Of a stretch of DNA of 64,000 nucleotides, positions 52,010 through 61,641 are shown in pieces (position 1 is the stretch's first letter; every line of letters begins with the position of its first letter). The DNA comes from Bacillota bacterium. GTDB lineage: Bacteria > Bacillota > Clostridia > Acetivibrionales > DTU013. Below the pieces are notes generated by a model. That model was given only the letters and a program-made list of their open reading frames with translations. It did not search any database and was not told the DNA's origin. The stretch lies in assembly GCA_023399355.1 (NCBI GenBank), contig JAEWQC010000189.1:8772-72771 (forward strand). Direction: 5' to 3'. The translations under genes and the position numbers were made by a program.

Positions 52010-53089
52010 ATGTTTGACAAGCTGGAAATCGCGGATAACAGGTATGAGGAAATTAACCTCAAACTGAGCGAGCCGCAGATCATTGGAGATCAGGACGAAT
52101 ATCGCAAGCTGATGAAGGAGTTTTCCGAACTTGGAGAAATCGTTGAAAAATATCGTGAATACAAGAAAGTAAAGACAGATATAGCTGAAGCGAAAGAATT
52201 GCTGGACGGTACGCTGGACAAAGATTTCCGCGAACTTGTTCAGTTGGAATTCGATGAGGCAAGGGAAAAGCTGGAGCAGGTGGAAAATGAGCTCAAGCTG
52301 CTGCTTTTGCCGAAAGACCCCAATGACAAACGCAGCGTCATCGTTGAAATCAGAGGCGGGGCAGGCGGTGAAGAAGCTGCTCTGTTTGCAGCCAATCTAT
52401 ACAGGATGTACACGCGATATGGGGAACGTCATCGCTGGAAATCAGAGATACTGGACATCAATGAAACCGAAATCGGCGGCATCAAAGAAGTCGTTTTCTC
52501 CATTGAGGCCAATGGCGCGTACAGCAGGCTAAAATACGAAAGCGGTGTACACAGGGTTCAGCGCGTTCCTTCGACAGAATCAAGCGGCAGGATCCATACT
52601 TCCACCGTTACGGTTGCCGTACTCCCTGAGGTGGATGACGTTGATGTTGAAATAAACCCAAACGACCTTGAGATCGATACCTACCGTGCATCAGGAGCAG
52701 GCGGACAGCACATCAACAAAACCGATTCCGCCATAAGGATCACTCACCTTCCTTCAGGCATTGTAGTGACCTGTCAGGATCAGCGGTCACAGCACAAGAA
52801 TAAGGATAAGGCCATGAAGGTTTTGCGTTCCAAGCTTTATGAGCAGGCGCAGGACCAGCAGAATTCTGAAATCGCACAGGCCCGGAAGAGCCAGGTTGGG
52901 ACCGGGGACAGAAGCGAACGCATCCGTACGTACAATTTCCCGCAGGGCAGAGTTTCCGATCATCGTATCGGACTTACCCTCTACAAAATTGACCAAATCA
53001 TGGATGGGGACCTCGACGAAATCCTCGATGCACTTATCACTGCAGCCCAGTCGGAAAAACTCGGAAGTGCGTCTTATGACGAGGACTGA
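52010..53089 (+). CDS. prfA: Peptide chain release factor 1
   Basis: A 359-residue class I release factor for UAA/UAG. The GGQ loop is in RASGAGGQHINKTDSAIR; the codon-reading loop has RVPSTESSGRIHTST-type sequence, and the C-terminus YKIDQIMDGDLDEILDALI is standard. GAGGTGAAAT precedes the ATG. The GGQ glutamine is present for methylation, but no prmC is adjacent. Confidence 0.95.
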   Translation: MFDKLEIADNRYEEINLKLSEPQIIGDQDEYRKLMKEFSELGEIVEKYREYKKVKTDIAEAKELLDGTLDKDFRELVQLEFDEAREKLEQVENELKLLLLPKDPNDKRSVIVEIRGGAGGEEAALFAANLYRMYTRYGERHRWKSEILDINETEIGGIKEVVFSIEANGAYSRLKYESGVHRVQRVPSTESSGRIHTSTVTVAVLPEVDDVDVEINPNDLEIDTYRASGAGGQHINKTDSAIRITHLPSGIVVTCQDQRSQHKNKDKAMKVLRSKLYEQAQDQQNSEIAQARKSQVGTGDRSERIRTYNFPQGRVSDHRIGLTLYKIDQIMDGDLDEILDALITAAQSEKLGSASYDED

Positions 53090-53222
53090 CCGGCAAGGAT
53101 TCATAACTGCAATAAGCCGTTTATGGTAAAACAGCCTGTATTTAGGCTTTTGCAGCAAATCATAATCTCTGCCTGCGACGAATAGATTATAAGGATAATT
53201 TCTTATAAATCGAGGCGCAGTT

Positions 53223-53960
53223 GTGGAGCATTTATTAAAAATAACACTGCTCGGACTGGTATCCGGCCTTTTTGGCACAGGTATCGGCGGGCTTTCGGCT
53301 TTTTTCATCACAAAAACAAGCAACCGGTTCATGAGTACAATCCTGGAGTTCTCCGCAGGGCTTATGACTGCTGTCGTCTGCTTTGAACTGCTGCCCGAAG
53401 CCTTCCGGATCGGCGGTACCTTGTACACTTTCGCCGGAATTCTATCTGGAATAGTTGCCGTAGTTCTGATAGAGAATGCACTCAAGCATTCCAGTTTGAT
53501 GAAAGGCGGCAACAGTTCAGGTCTTCTTCGGGCAGGCGTACTCATGGCAATCGCGATTGCCATGCATAATTTTCCGGAGGGTTTTGCGGTAGGCTCGGGT
53601 TTTGAGGCGTCAATGAGCCTTGGATTTACCATAACTGCAGTCATTGTCATCCATGATATCCCGGAGGGGATAGCAATGGCCGTACCCATGCGGGCGGGCG
53701 GATTTTCAAAATTCAAAGCTTTCAGCTACACACTTTTATCGGGAGTACCCATGGGTTTTGGTGCCCTGTTCGGTGCAGCACTGGGTGAGATGTCAAGCCT
53801 GCTCACTGCTTCCTGTCTTGGTTTCGCGGGAGGAGCAATGCTTTACATCATCTTTGGCGAGCTGGTACCCGAATCAAAAAGACTCTACCTTGGAAGGATA
53901 TCTTCATTAGGAAACGTATTGGGAATATTATGTGGTATAATAGTGACAATATATAATTAA
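53223..53960 (+). CDS. ZIP-family metal transporter
   Basis: A 245-residue membrane protein with eight predicted helices. The ZIP metal-site helices are ALLMAIAIAMHNFPEGFAVG-like (AIAMHNFPEGFAVGSG) and VIVIHDIPEGIAMAVPM. It imports zinc or similar divalent metals. GTG start with GAGG seven bases upstream. Placed between prfA and the Sua5 gene, a common order in Clostridia. Confidence 0.9.
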   Translation: MEHLLKITLLGLVSGLFGTGIGGLSAFFITKTSNRFMSTILEFSAGLMTAVVCFELLPEAFRIGGTLYTFAGILSGIVAVVLIENALKHSSLMKGGNSSGLLRAGVLMAIAIAMHNFPEGFAVGSGFEASMSLGFTITAVIVIHDIPEGIAMAVPMRAGGFSKFKAFSYTLLSGVPMGFGALFGAALGEMSSLLTASCLGFAGGAMLYIIFGELVPESKRLYLGRISSLGNVLGILCGIIVTIYN

Positions 53961-53979
53961 CCTTCCGGGGGAATGAATT

Positions 53980-55050
53980 TTGAAGACAAAAATTATAAAA
54001 ATAGATTTATCTGTTTCTGATTGGGACAAGCAATTGGATGAGGCTGCAGAAATACTCAGGTCCGGCGGCCTCGTCGCCTTCCCCACCGAAACCGTATATG
54101 GGCTCGGCGCCAACGCACTTGATGAAAAGGCCGTTAAAAGTATCTATACGGCAAAAGGCCGTCCATCCGACAACCCGCTTATTGTGCATATTTCAGATTA
54201 TACTGCTTTAGATGAACTTGCAGGTTCCATACCTGCTGTTACACCGCAATTGGTGAAAGAATTCTGGCCAGGTCCTCTCACACTGGTTTTTCCTAGATCT
54301 GGCAAGATACCTGCAATCATTACTGCAGGCCTTGATACCGTTGCGATAAGGATGCCCTCCCACCCCATTGCCCTGTCTCTGATAAGAAAGGCAGGGATAC
54401 CCGTTGCAGCCCCGAGCGCAAACAGTTCCGGCAGGCCAAGTCCCACTCTTGCCAAACATGTTATTGAAGATCTTTCAGGTAAAGTTGACATGATAATAGA
54501 TGGCGGGAATTCAATGGTAGGGCTGGAGTCTACTGTACTTGACATCACTGCGGAGCCTCCTGTCATACTCAGGCCGGGCGGTGTTACACAGGAGCAGCTC
54601 CGACAGCTTCTTGGCCATGTGGGCATGGACCCTGCTATCACTACCGGGCAATCCTCTGCTGCGATACCAAGGTCACCGGGTATGAAATACCGCCATTACG
54701 CACCCAAAGCACCGCTGCTGCTTGTTCAGGGCGAAAGTGAACAGGTTGCTGCCGAGATATGCAGGCGTGCAGAATTGTATCTTGGCGAAGGAACTATTGT
54801 GGGCATATTGGCCACTGACGAGACGAAATCCCTTTATGACTCCTCAATGCACATTTCCTGTAGAATGCTTTCACTGGGAAGCAGACTGCAGCCTGAAATT
54901 CTTGCTTCAAATCTCTTCAAATGCCTTCGGGAGTTTGATGAAAAATCGGTAGAGGTTATCCTGGGTGAAATACCTGAAAGCAACGGCATTGGCCTTGCGT
55001 TGGTTAACCGGCTGATGAAGGCGGCAGGCGGAAATATCATTAAGGTGTAA
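53980..55050 (+). CDS. Threonylcarbamoyl-AMP synthase, Sua5 type
   Basis: A 356-residue enzyme making the threonylcarbamoyl-adenylate used for t6A37 of tRNA. The YrdC domain spans about 20-205 (GGLVAFPTETVYGLGANAL, KGRPSDNPLIVHI, PGPLTLVF, VAAPSANSSGRPSPT); the Sua5 C-terminal domain follows after a linker with SPGMKYRHYAPKAPL. The TTG at 53980 has GGGGGA eight bases upstream; the ATG at 53973 is out of frame. Confidence 0.92.
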   Translation: MKTKIIKIDLSVSDWDKQLDEAAEILRSGGLVAFPTETVYGLGANALDEKAVKSIYTAKGRPSDNPLIVHISDYTALDELAGSIPAVTPQLVKEFWPGPLTLVFPRSGKIPAIITAGLDTVAIRMPSHPIALSLIRKAGIPVAAPSANSSGRPSPTLAKHVIEDLSGKVDMIIDGGNSMVGLESTVLDITAEPPVILRPGGVTQEQLRQLLGHVGMDPAITTGQSSAAIPRSPGMKYRHYAPKAPLLLVQGESEQVAAEICRRAELYLGEGTIVGILATDETKSLYDSSMHISCRMLSLGSRLQPEILASNLFKCLREFDEKSVEVILGEIPESNGIGLALVNRLMKAAGGNIIKV

Positions 55051-55059
55051 GGAGCAGGT

Positions 55060-55560
55060 ATGAGAAAAATCATTTTCATTTGTACCGGCAATACTTGCAG
55101 AAGCCCTATGGCTATGGCTATTTTCAACGCTTTCGCATGTCTTGAGCCGCCGGAATTCGACTATGAAGCAAGTTCAGCAGGACTTGCAGTATTAAAAGAT
55201 GCTCCGCCCAGCATAAATGCGGTGTTGGCTATGAGTGACCCCTGGTCCGTTGACATTTCGAATCATCGTTCTCACCTGTTAAGCCAGACGGAGGTCAATG
55301 AAGCAACCCTTCTGCTTACCATGACGATGAGCCATAAACATTATATATTATCCATGTTTCCCGGAGCGCATCAAAAAGTGTATACTCTGAAAGAATATGC
55401 ATATGGCAAACCCGGCGACTTGGAAAAAATGAACAGTACTGCGTCTGTAGCGGCAGACATTGCCGATCCCTATGGCGGCGCTCTCTGGGCCTACAAGCTA
55501 TGTGCGGCTGAAATAGGGCAAGCTGTTGAAAAGCTTGTCGAAAAACTTAAAAATAGTTGA
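55060..55560 (+). CDS. Protein arginine phosphatase-like low-molecular-weight phosphatase (YwlE-like)
   Basis: A 166-residue enzyme. The P-loop is CTGNTCRSPMAMA; threonine after the first glycine-asparagine region, as in YwlE, is the feature that favours phosphoarginine over phosphotyrosine. The general-acid loop is IADPYGG. It starts nine bases after the Sua5 stop. In Bacilli YwlE opposes McsB kinase; no McsB is in the window. Confidence 0.88.
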   Translation: MRKIIFICTGNTCRSPMAMAIFNAFACLEPPEFDYEASSAGLAVLKDAPPSINAVLAMSDPWSVDISNHRSHLLSQTEVNEATLLLTMTMSHKHYILSMFPGAHQKVYTLKEYAYGKPGDLEKMNSTASVAADIADPYGGALWAYKLCAAEIGQAVEKLVEKLKNS

Positions 55561-55645
55561 TACGGCTTTGACTTTGTCCTATCAATACTATAAAATGAGT
55601 ATAGGTTAAAACCTTTTTACAGCTATAATTGGAGGACGGAATTTT

Positions 55646-56104
55646 ATGATAGCCATAGCAAGTGATCATGCGGGATATCCATTAAAGAATGAATTAGTGC
55701 AATATCTGACTGAAAAAAACATTCCCCTTGAAGATTTTGGAACCTGTGACTGTACTACTTCAGTAGACTATAACGATTTTGGCGTGCTGGTAGCTGAAGC
55801 AGTCGCAAAGGGAACGCACGAAAGAGGCATCATCATCTGCGGTACGGGGATTGGCATCTCCATATCGGCAAACAAGGTACCCGGCATAAGAGCAGCTCTT
55901 TGTACAGACAGCTACATGGCAAAGATGAGCCGTGAGCACAATGATTCGAACGTACTGGCACTCGGTGCAAGAGTAATCGGCATCGGCGAAGCGACCGACA
56001 TCGTTGAAACCTGGCTGAGTACCTCATTTCTGGGCGGTCGTCATCAAAGAAGAGTGGACAAGTTTACCGACATTGAGAAAAAATATTCAGTAAAAAACAT
56101 ATAA
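55646..56104 (+). CDS. rpiB: Ribose 5-phosphate isomerase B
   Basis: A 152-residue RpiB/LacAB isomerase: IASDHAGYPLKNELV, GIIICGTGIGISISANKVPGI-type active site (Cys in IICGTG), and MSREHNDSNVLALGARV. It interconverts ribulose 5-phosphate and ribose 5-phosphate. GGAGG before the ATG. Next to upp and a dCMP deaminase, so it supplies pentose for nucleotide salvage. Confidence 0.95.
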   Translation: MIAIASDHAGYPLKNELVQYLTEKNIPLEDFGTCDCTTSVDYNDFGVLVAEAVAKGTHERGIIICGTGIGISISANKVPGIRAALCTDSYMAKMSREHNDSNVLALGARVIGIGEATDIVETWLSTSFLGGRHQRRVDKFTDIEKKYSVKNI

Positions 56105-56118
56105 CTGGAGGGATTTAC

Positions 56119-56748
56119 ATGGAAAAGGTTTTTATATTTGACCATCCGTTGATACAGCATAAAATTTCATTGCTAAGGGACAAGAACACAAGCACGAAGG
56201 AATTCAGGGAGTTGGTCTCGGAAATCGCCATGCTGATGGGTTATGAAGTAACAAGGAACATGCCGCTAAAGGAAGTCGAAATAGAAACTCCTGTCGCAAT
56301 AGCAAAAACGAAAGTAATCTCCGGGAAAAAGCTGGGCATCGTACCAATCCTCAGAGCCGGTCTTGGCATGGTGGACGGAATGCTGAACCTGCTTCCGATG
56401 GCAAAGGTCGGCCATATAGGCCTATACCGCGATCCTGAAACACTGGAGCCTGTGGAATATTACTGCAAGCTGCCTATGGATGCTGCTGAACGGGAAATCG
56501 TCGTTCTTGATCCCATGCTTGCAACCGGTGGCTCCGCATCAGCTGCAATCAGCTTTATTAAGGCACGCGGCGTTGTGAACATCAAGCTTATGTGCCTGAT
56601 TGCCGCAAAGAATGGAATCGCAAGAATTAACAAGGATCATCCTGATGTCGAGATCTATTGTGCGGCAGTGGATGAGAAGTTAAATGACCACGGTTACATA
56701 GTTCCAGGTCTCGGCGATGCCGGAGACAGGTTGTTTGGAACTAAATAA
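56119..56748 (+). CDS. upp: Uracil phosphoribosyltransferase
   Basis: A 209-residue enzyme converting uracil and PRPP to UMP. FDHPLIQHKISLLRD starts it; LDPMLATGGSASAA is the PRPP loop and PGLGDAGDRLFGTK the C-terminal uracil site. GGAGG before the ATG. Confidence 0.96.
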   Translation: MEKVFIFDHPLIQHKISLLRDKNTSTKEFRELVSEIAMLMGYEVTRNMPLKEVEIETPVAIAKTKVISGKKLGIVPILRAGLGMVDGMLNLLPMAKVGHIGLYRDPETLEPVEYYCKLPMDAAEREIVVLDPMLATGGSASAAISFIKARGVVNIKLMCLIAAKNGIARINKDHPDVEIYCAAVDEKLNDHGYIVPGLGDAGDRLFGTK

Positions 56749-56815
56749 ACATCTATGAAGTCTAATGACCGGAGTGATGCCCGGGAGACAGTATGACTGT
56801 TTTAGGGGGTGCGTG

Positions 56816-57253
56816 ATGAGACCGTCATGGGACGAATATTTTATGGAGATCGTCGAACTGATTAAAACCAGATCGACATGCATGAGACGTCAGGTCGGTG
56901 CACTTATTGTAAAAGACAAACGGATACTGGCGACAGGATACAATGGTGCGCCCATGGGCTGCAAACACTGCACCGATCTCGGATGCCTGAGGGATCAGCT
57001 CAATGTACCTTCCGGCCAGCGCCACGAACTTTGCAGGGGAATCCATGCGGAGCAGAATGCTATGGTGCAGGCCGCTTATTCAGGCACAAGCGTTAAAGAC
57101 GGCACTCTTTATGTGACGCACCAGCCCTGCGTACTATGTGCAAAGATGTCCATCAATGCAGGAATTAGAAAAATAGTTTTTGCAGGAGAATACCCGGACG
57201 AGCTGGCAATGGAGCTGCTTAAGGAAGCGGGCATCAGAGTGGTAAAAATATAG
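56816..57253 (+). CDS. Deoxycytidylate deaminase (ComEB-like)
   Basis: A 145-residue zinc deaminase (dCMP to dUMP). Zinc ligands are in GIHAEQNA (His, catalytic Glu) and QPCVLCAKM (two Cys). An extra CKHCTDLGCLR and HELCRG segment is the second metal site of the family. ATG at 56816 with GGGGGTG upstream; the frame opens at 56765 without support. Confidence 0.92.
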   Translation: MRPSWDEYFMEIVELIKTRSTCMRRQVGALIVKDKRILATGYNGAPMGCKHCTDLGCLRDQLNVPSGQRHELCRGIHAEQNAMVQAAYSGTSVKDGTLYVTHQPCVLCAKMSINAGIRKIVFAGEYPDELAMELLKEAGIRVVKI

Positions 57254-57274
57254 GTTTTTCAAGAGGTGTTAATT

Positions 57275-58498
57275 TTGTCTTACATGTACGAGTATCTAAT
57301 AACATTTGTACTCGCATTTATCATAGCTTTTTCCGCAACACCGATTGTAAGGAAGCTGGCTTTCAGGATAGGTGCCGTCGATGTGCCGAAAGATGAACGC
57401 AGAATGCATAAAAAGCCCATTGCACTAATGGGCGGAGCTGCTATCATCATCGGCTTTATTGTTGCATTGGCTTTTGACCTTGTCAGCACTTACAACCTTC
57501 TGAAACCCGGTAGAGAACTTCTTGGATTATTGGCAGGTATTGTATTCATTTCAATTCTTGGCGTACTCGACGATACGAAAACTCTCGGTTCAAAAACCAA
57601 GCTGCTTTTTCAACTGGCTGCCGCCATATCCGTCGTACTGATTTCAGGAACCAGAATAACCGTACTTACGAACCCGTTCGTTCCATTGGGCTCGACAGTA
57701 CTCAGCCCATATATTTCATATCCGCTGACAATCCTATGGATTGTTGGTATAACAAACGCAATCAATCTGATAGACGGTCTTGACGGCCTGGCGGCGGGAG
57801 TGGCTTCCATTTCCTCCCTCTCCTTGTTCTTTGTATCCATGTTAAGTACCAGTGATCCCATCATGGCAGTATATACAGCTGTCATAACCGCGGCACTGTC
57901 CGGTTCCATCCTTGGCTTCCTGCCGTTCAACTTCAATCCGGCAAAGATATTCATGGGAGAAACAGGCTCGGCCTTCCTCGGCTTCACCCTTGCAGTCATC
58001 TCCATACAGGGTACTCTAAAATCCTACACAGCCATATCAATCGCCATCCCATTGCTGGTCCTGGGGTTACCACTCTTTGATACACTTTTCGCCATCATCA
58101 GGAGAATTGGGACCGGGAAACCAATCATGCAGGCGGACAGAGGTCATCTTCACCACAGACTGATCGACATGGGCATGAGTCAGAGGCAATCCGTGGTAAC
58201 AATGTATATTGCAAGCGGTGCTTTGGGGCTTTGTGCCATCGTTCTTGCAGACAGGGGGGCAATCAGCGCGATCATTCTTCTGCTGGCTGTTTCCATCTTT
58301 GTCATAGGCGGCGCAAGATATATGAGCGATCTCAATGGCAGTCCTGAAAATCAGAACCCTGCGAATCCGGATCAGGACACGCCCAAAACGGAAAATGACA
58401 GCCTTGCTGAGGTCACGGAATTAAATGGCGCCTCAGAGGAACCCAAGAAGTTGGATGGCATAATCATTGAAAATTCTCCGAACGGAGTCATAAAATGA
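57275..58498 (+). CDS. Undecaprenyl-phosphate GlcNAc-1-phosphate transferase-like (TagO/WecA, MraY superfamily)
   Basis: About 407 residues with 10-11 membrane helices. MHKKPIALMGGAAIIIGF, GVLDDTKTLGSKTKLL, ITNAINLIDGLDGLAAG and FMGETGSAFLGF with QADRGHLHHRLIDMG are the catalytic loops of the family. It transfers GlcNAc-1-P to undecaprenyl phosphate to begin teichoic acid or exopolysaccharide. TTG at 57275 after AGAGGTG is the likely start; the ATG at 57284 is possible. Overlaps wecB by four bases (ATGA). A hydrophilic Asn/Pro-rich C-terminal tail (from about 355) is extra. Confidence 0.9.
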   Translation: MSYMYEYLITFVLAFIIAFSATPIVRKLAFRIGAVDVPKDERRMHKKPIALMGGAAIIIGFIVALAFDLVSTYNLLKPGRELLGLLAGIVFISILGVLDDTKTLGSKTKLLFQLAAAISVVLISGTRITVLTNPFVPLGSTVLSPYISYPLTILWIVGITNAINLIDGLDGLAAGVASISSLSLFFVSMLSTSDPIMAVYTAVITAALSGSILGFLPFNFNPAKIFMGETGSAFLGFTLAVISIQGTLKSYTAISIAIPLLVLGLPLFDTLFAIIRRIGTGKPIMQADRGHLHHRLIDMGMSQRQSVVTMYIASGALGLCAIVLADRGAISAIILLLAVSIFVIGGARYMSDLNGSPENQNPANPDQDTPKTENDSLAEVTELNGASEEPKKLDGIIIENSPNGVIK

Positions 58499-59643
58499 AC
58501 AAACTTAGAGCAATGCTGGTTTTCGGTACCAGGCCGGATGCTGTAAAAATGGCACCACTTGTAAAAGAGTTGGAAAAGCACCCTGAAATTGAACCAATTG
58601 TATGTGTAACTGCACAGCACAGGCAGATGCTCGACCAGGTACTCGACATATTTAAAATAAGTCCCACGCATGATCTGAATATCATGCAGGACCGTCAAAC
58701 CCTGGAGCAGATAACAACCAGAGCTCTGGAAGGCCTTTCAGGCGTATTCGATAATGACCGTCCTGATATCGTTCTGGTTCACGGTGATACCTCCACATGC
58801 TTTGTCGCTTCACTTGCCGCCTTCTATCGCAAGATCCCTGTCGGCCATGTTGAGGCAGGCCTCCGGACATTCGACAAATATTCACCCTACCCTGAGGAAA
58901 TGAACAGGAAGCTTACTTGTGCGTTAGCTGATTTTCATTTTGCGCCTACCGCCGTAAATCAGACCAATCTGCTCCATGAAGGAATTGCGGCAGAAAAGAT
59001 CTACGTTACCGGCAACACTGCACTGGATGCGTTGAAGACAACTGTCAAAAAGGAGTATGCCTATCAGGACCCTTCCTTGAAGAAGCTGGATCTGGCCGGT
59101 AAAAGAATTATCGCCGTCACGGCACACAGGCGTGAAAACCTTGGAGAACCTCTGGAACAGATTTGTCTGGCACTTAATGATATAGCCGACAGATACGAAG
59201 ACGTCAGGATCGTTTACGCAGTGCATCTGAACCCGGCTGTACGTGAAACAGCCTTCAGACTTCTTGGCTCCAATCCCGGGATTCATTTAATTGACCCTCT
59301 GGATGTACAGGACATGCACAATCTGATGGCCAGATCAACTCTCATCATGACTGATTCGGGCGGTATTCAGGAAGAAGCGCCTGCACTCGGCAAGCCAGTC
59401 CTGGTTCTCAGGAAAGAGACGGAAAGACCGGAAGCCGTCACTGCCGGTACCGTGAAGCTTGCTGGAACCAACCGTGAGATTGTCAGAGAATCCGCCATGC
59501 TGCTGCTTGACAATGCAGGAGAATATTCCAGAATGGCGAAAGCCGTCAATCCCTATGGGGACGGAGCAGCTTCCGAACGGATCGCAAAAGCTCTGCTCTA
59601 TGAATTTGGCCTGAGCAAGGTCAAACCGGATGAATTCAGGTAA
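58495..59643 (+). CDS. wecB: Non-hydrolysing UDP-N-acetylglucosamine 2-epimerase
   Basis: A 382-residue enzyme converting UDP-GlcNAc and UDP-ManNAc. VFGTRPDAVKMAPLV, VHGDTSTCF, VGHVEAGLRT, TAHRRENLGEPLEQ, TDSGGIQEEAPALGKPVLVL are all present. ManNAc is used for teichoic-acid linkage units, consistent with the TagO-like gene to which it is translationally coupled. Confidence 0.95.
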   Translation: MNKLRAMLVFGTRPDAVKMAPLVKELEKHPEIEPIVCVTAQHRQMLDQVLDIFKISPTHDLNIMQDRQTLEQITTRALEGLSGVFDNDRPDIVLVHGDTSTCFVASLAAFYRKIPVGHVEAGLRTFDKYSPYPEEMNRKLTCALADFHFAPTAVNQTNLLHEGIAAEKIYVTGNTALDALKTTVKKEYAYQDPSLKKLDLAGKRIIAVTAHRRENLGEPLEQICLALNDIADRYEDVRIVYAVHLNPAVRETAFRLLGSNPGIHLIDPLDVQDMHNLMARSTLIMTDSGGIQEEAPALGKPVLVLRKETERPEAVTAGTVKLAGTNREIVRESAMLLLDNAGEYSRMAKAVNPYGDGAASERIAKALLYEFGLSKVKPDEFR

Positions 59644-59748
59644 TTGATCCACACCGGCAGGCAATTCACCCAATGGACATCCTGTATAAAAAAGGCGCCC
59701 TTTATTGAGCGTCTTTTATTTGTTTATTCATTTTTTCAGAATGACTTT

Positions 59749-60627
59749 TTAATTTGCCAGGGCAGTACCTTTTTGGGCGGCACCCGTCTTGGCAGTTCCT
59801 GTCCGGGTGGTATCCGCCTGGGCAGTGCTCGTCTGGGGAGCAGTTGTTTGACTGGTGTTTGTGTTATCACCGACACCCGGTTCGGCAGTGTCATAAATGT
59901 CTCTCAATATAACCAGGTCTACCCTTCTGTTCTGTTTCCTGTGCTCCTCCGTATCATTGGGCACCTTTGGCCGGAACTCACCGTAACCTGTGGCTGACAG
60001 CTTCGCCGGATCGATCCCGGCGTCCTTGACCAGCACCCTCCATACGCTGTTGGCTCTTGCCGTCGAAAGCTCCTGATTGTCGGGAAAGCGCGAATTACTA
60101 ATCGGTACATTATCCGTATGGCCTTCGACCCTCATCTGCTTCCCCGGTATCTTTGCAAGAATTTCCCTTCCAATTTTTGCAATATCCTCTTTTGATTTAT
60201 TCTCTATATCAGCACTGCCGCTTTTGAACAGTACCTGTTCCCCTATTGAAATAAAAATTCCTCGTTCCTGCAGCGATACATCCACCTGACTGCTCAGCCC
60301 CAGATCGGCTACGAGCTTTTTAACTGTTTCCTGTACCTCCTGCATCTGCTGTTCTTCGAGGCTCGACGGAACCACCGAAGACGGTGCCGTGCTTTCAAGG
60401 CTTATCATGGAGGGTGCTCCACCGCTGTCACCTATAACCACTGCGGCTGAGCTTTCACCAAAAGCCGCTCTCATAGAGGCTGCGACCTCCTGGTATTTGG
60501 CAACATCGACATTGGCCATGGTATACAAAATAATAAACAGGATAAGAAGCAGATTCATTACATCGGCATATGTGAGCATCCATCTTTCAGCATTGTCTTT
60601 TTGTACTTTAACTTTTGCACCAGCCAA
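59749..60627 (-). CDS. motB: Flagellar motor protein MotB, Thr/Ala-rich tail
   Basis: A 292-residue stator subunit: one membrane helix with the proton-carrying aspartate (TYADVMNLLLILFIILYTM), a plug/linker, and an OmpA-like peptidoglycan-binding domain (VEGHTDNVPISNSRFPDN, STARANSVWRVL, RKQNRRVDLVI). The last ~40 residues (TSQTTAPQTSTAQADTTRTG and on) are a low-complexity tail that ordinary MotB lacks; it is encoded by short imperfect repeats. Starts three bases after motA. Confidence 0.9.
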   Translation of the reverse strand: MAGAKVKVQKDNAERWMLTYADVMNLLLILFIILYTMANVDVAKYQEVAASMRAAFGESSAAVVIGDSGGAPSMISLESTAPSSVVPSSLEEQQMQEVQETVKKLVADLGLSSQVDVSLQERGIFISIGEQVLFKSGSADIENKSKEDIAKIGREILAKIPGKQMRVEGHTDNVPISNSRFPDNQELSTARANSVWRVLVKDAGIDPAKLSATGYGEFRPKVPNDTEEHRKQNRRVDLVILRDIYDTAEPGVGDNTNTSQTTAPQTSTAQADTTRTGTAKTGAAQKGTALAN

Positions 60628-60630
60628 CGA

Positions 60631-61434
60631 TTATCCCTCCGCCTCTTCTTTTACATCCTGCTTGCTTCCGCCTTTTCCGCTGAGTTTTTCAAGCAGGTTG
60701 AGGTTCAGTTTTTCCTTAATGATCCTTGGGTTCTCACCAGCCTGGATAGAAAGAAGTCCTTCAATAATAAGATCATTGACCATCTTTTCATTTTCGGCTT
60801 TTGACTTTATTCTTCCTGCAATAGGTAGAAATAACAGATTCGCAGATCCTATGCCAAAAAAAGTAGCAAGGAAAGCCGTGGCGATTTTTTCTCCGAGGCC
60901 GCCGGGCTCAGCATCCATACTACCCAAAACGTTGATCATCCCCATAACTGTTCCGATAACGCCCATTGTAGGAGCATAGCCTCCAGCCGCTTCGAATATC
61001 TTGGCTACGGACTCATGTATGCTCTCATGCAAAAGCGTTTCTCTAATCAATATATCTTTTATGACTTCCGTCTCAATACCATCAACGACAAGTGCAAGGC
61101 CCTTTTTTATCAATTCGTTTTCGTTGTTCTGGGCATCCTGTTCAAGACTCAGCAATCCATCCTTCCTTGCTTTTTCTGAAAGCTCAGCCAGCTGGTTGAT
61201 GATCCCCACCGGGTCATTCTTTTTAGTGGTAAAAACATATTTCAATTCCCCCGGGATCTTCTTCAGTTCGGAAATAGGGAAGGCTAATGTCGTAGCTCCT
61301 GCTGTACCGCCAAAGATTATTATAAAGGGAGAAATCTGCGAAAACAGTTTCGCTATATTACCTTTCTCTACCACGAAACCCAGCATGATCGCTCCAATAC
61401 CCAGAACTATTCCTATAATCGAACCTATATCCAT
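60631..61434 (-). CDS. motA: Flagellar motor protein MotA
   Basis: A 267-residue stator subunit with four membrane helices. GGYAPTMGVIGTVMGMINVL and AFLATFFGIGSANLLFLPIAGR are the conserved inner helices; the cytoplasmic loop holds the motor-contact charges. Pairs with MotB to drive flagellar rotation by ion flow. GAGGTG before the ATG. Confidence 0.93.
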   Translation of the reverse strand: MDIGSIIGIVLGIGAIMLGFVVEKGNIAKLFSQISPFIIIFGGTAGATTLAFPISELKKIPGELKYVFTTKKNDPVGIINQLAELSEKARKDGLLSLEQDAQNNENELIKKGLALVVDGIETEVIKDILIRETLLHESIHESVAKIFEAAGGYAPTMGVIGTVMGMINVLGSMDAEPGGLGEKIATAFLATFFGIGSANLLFLPIAGRIKSKAENEKMVNDLIIEGLLSIQAGENPRIIKEKLNLNLLEKLSGKGGSKQDVKEEAEG

Positions 61435-61641
61435 AAAACACCTCTGCTATCCTTGGTAAAATATTTTTCTATAATCTGTCATACAGTATTGAATATTGAA
61501 AAACACTGTGATAATATTAATTTTAATTGTTTGCGAAGGGGCTTTAAATGATATGATATTTAAGGCCCTTTACACATTCATTTATCGGCAATGTGAACCC
61601 GTAACTTTAATAATTTTTATACCACATGAGGTTGGTGAAAG
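61435..61641. promoter_or_regulatory. Divergent motA/atp intergenic region with hairpin
   Basis: No gene. An imperfect dyad AAGGGGCTTTAAAT / ATTTAAGGCCCTT spans about 61536-61572; no T-run follows on either strand, so it is a regulatory hairpin or operator rather than a terminator. GAGGTTGGTGAAAG near the end serves the atpI-like gene. Confidence 0.45.

Noticed and set aside
52787..53716. 309-codon reverse ORF opposite prfA and the ZIP gene
   Set aside because: Antisense to two clearly recognised genes, with Pro/Ser-rich shadow composition.
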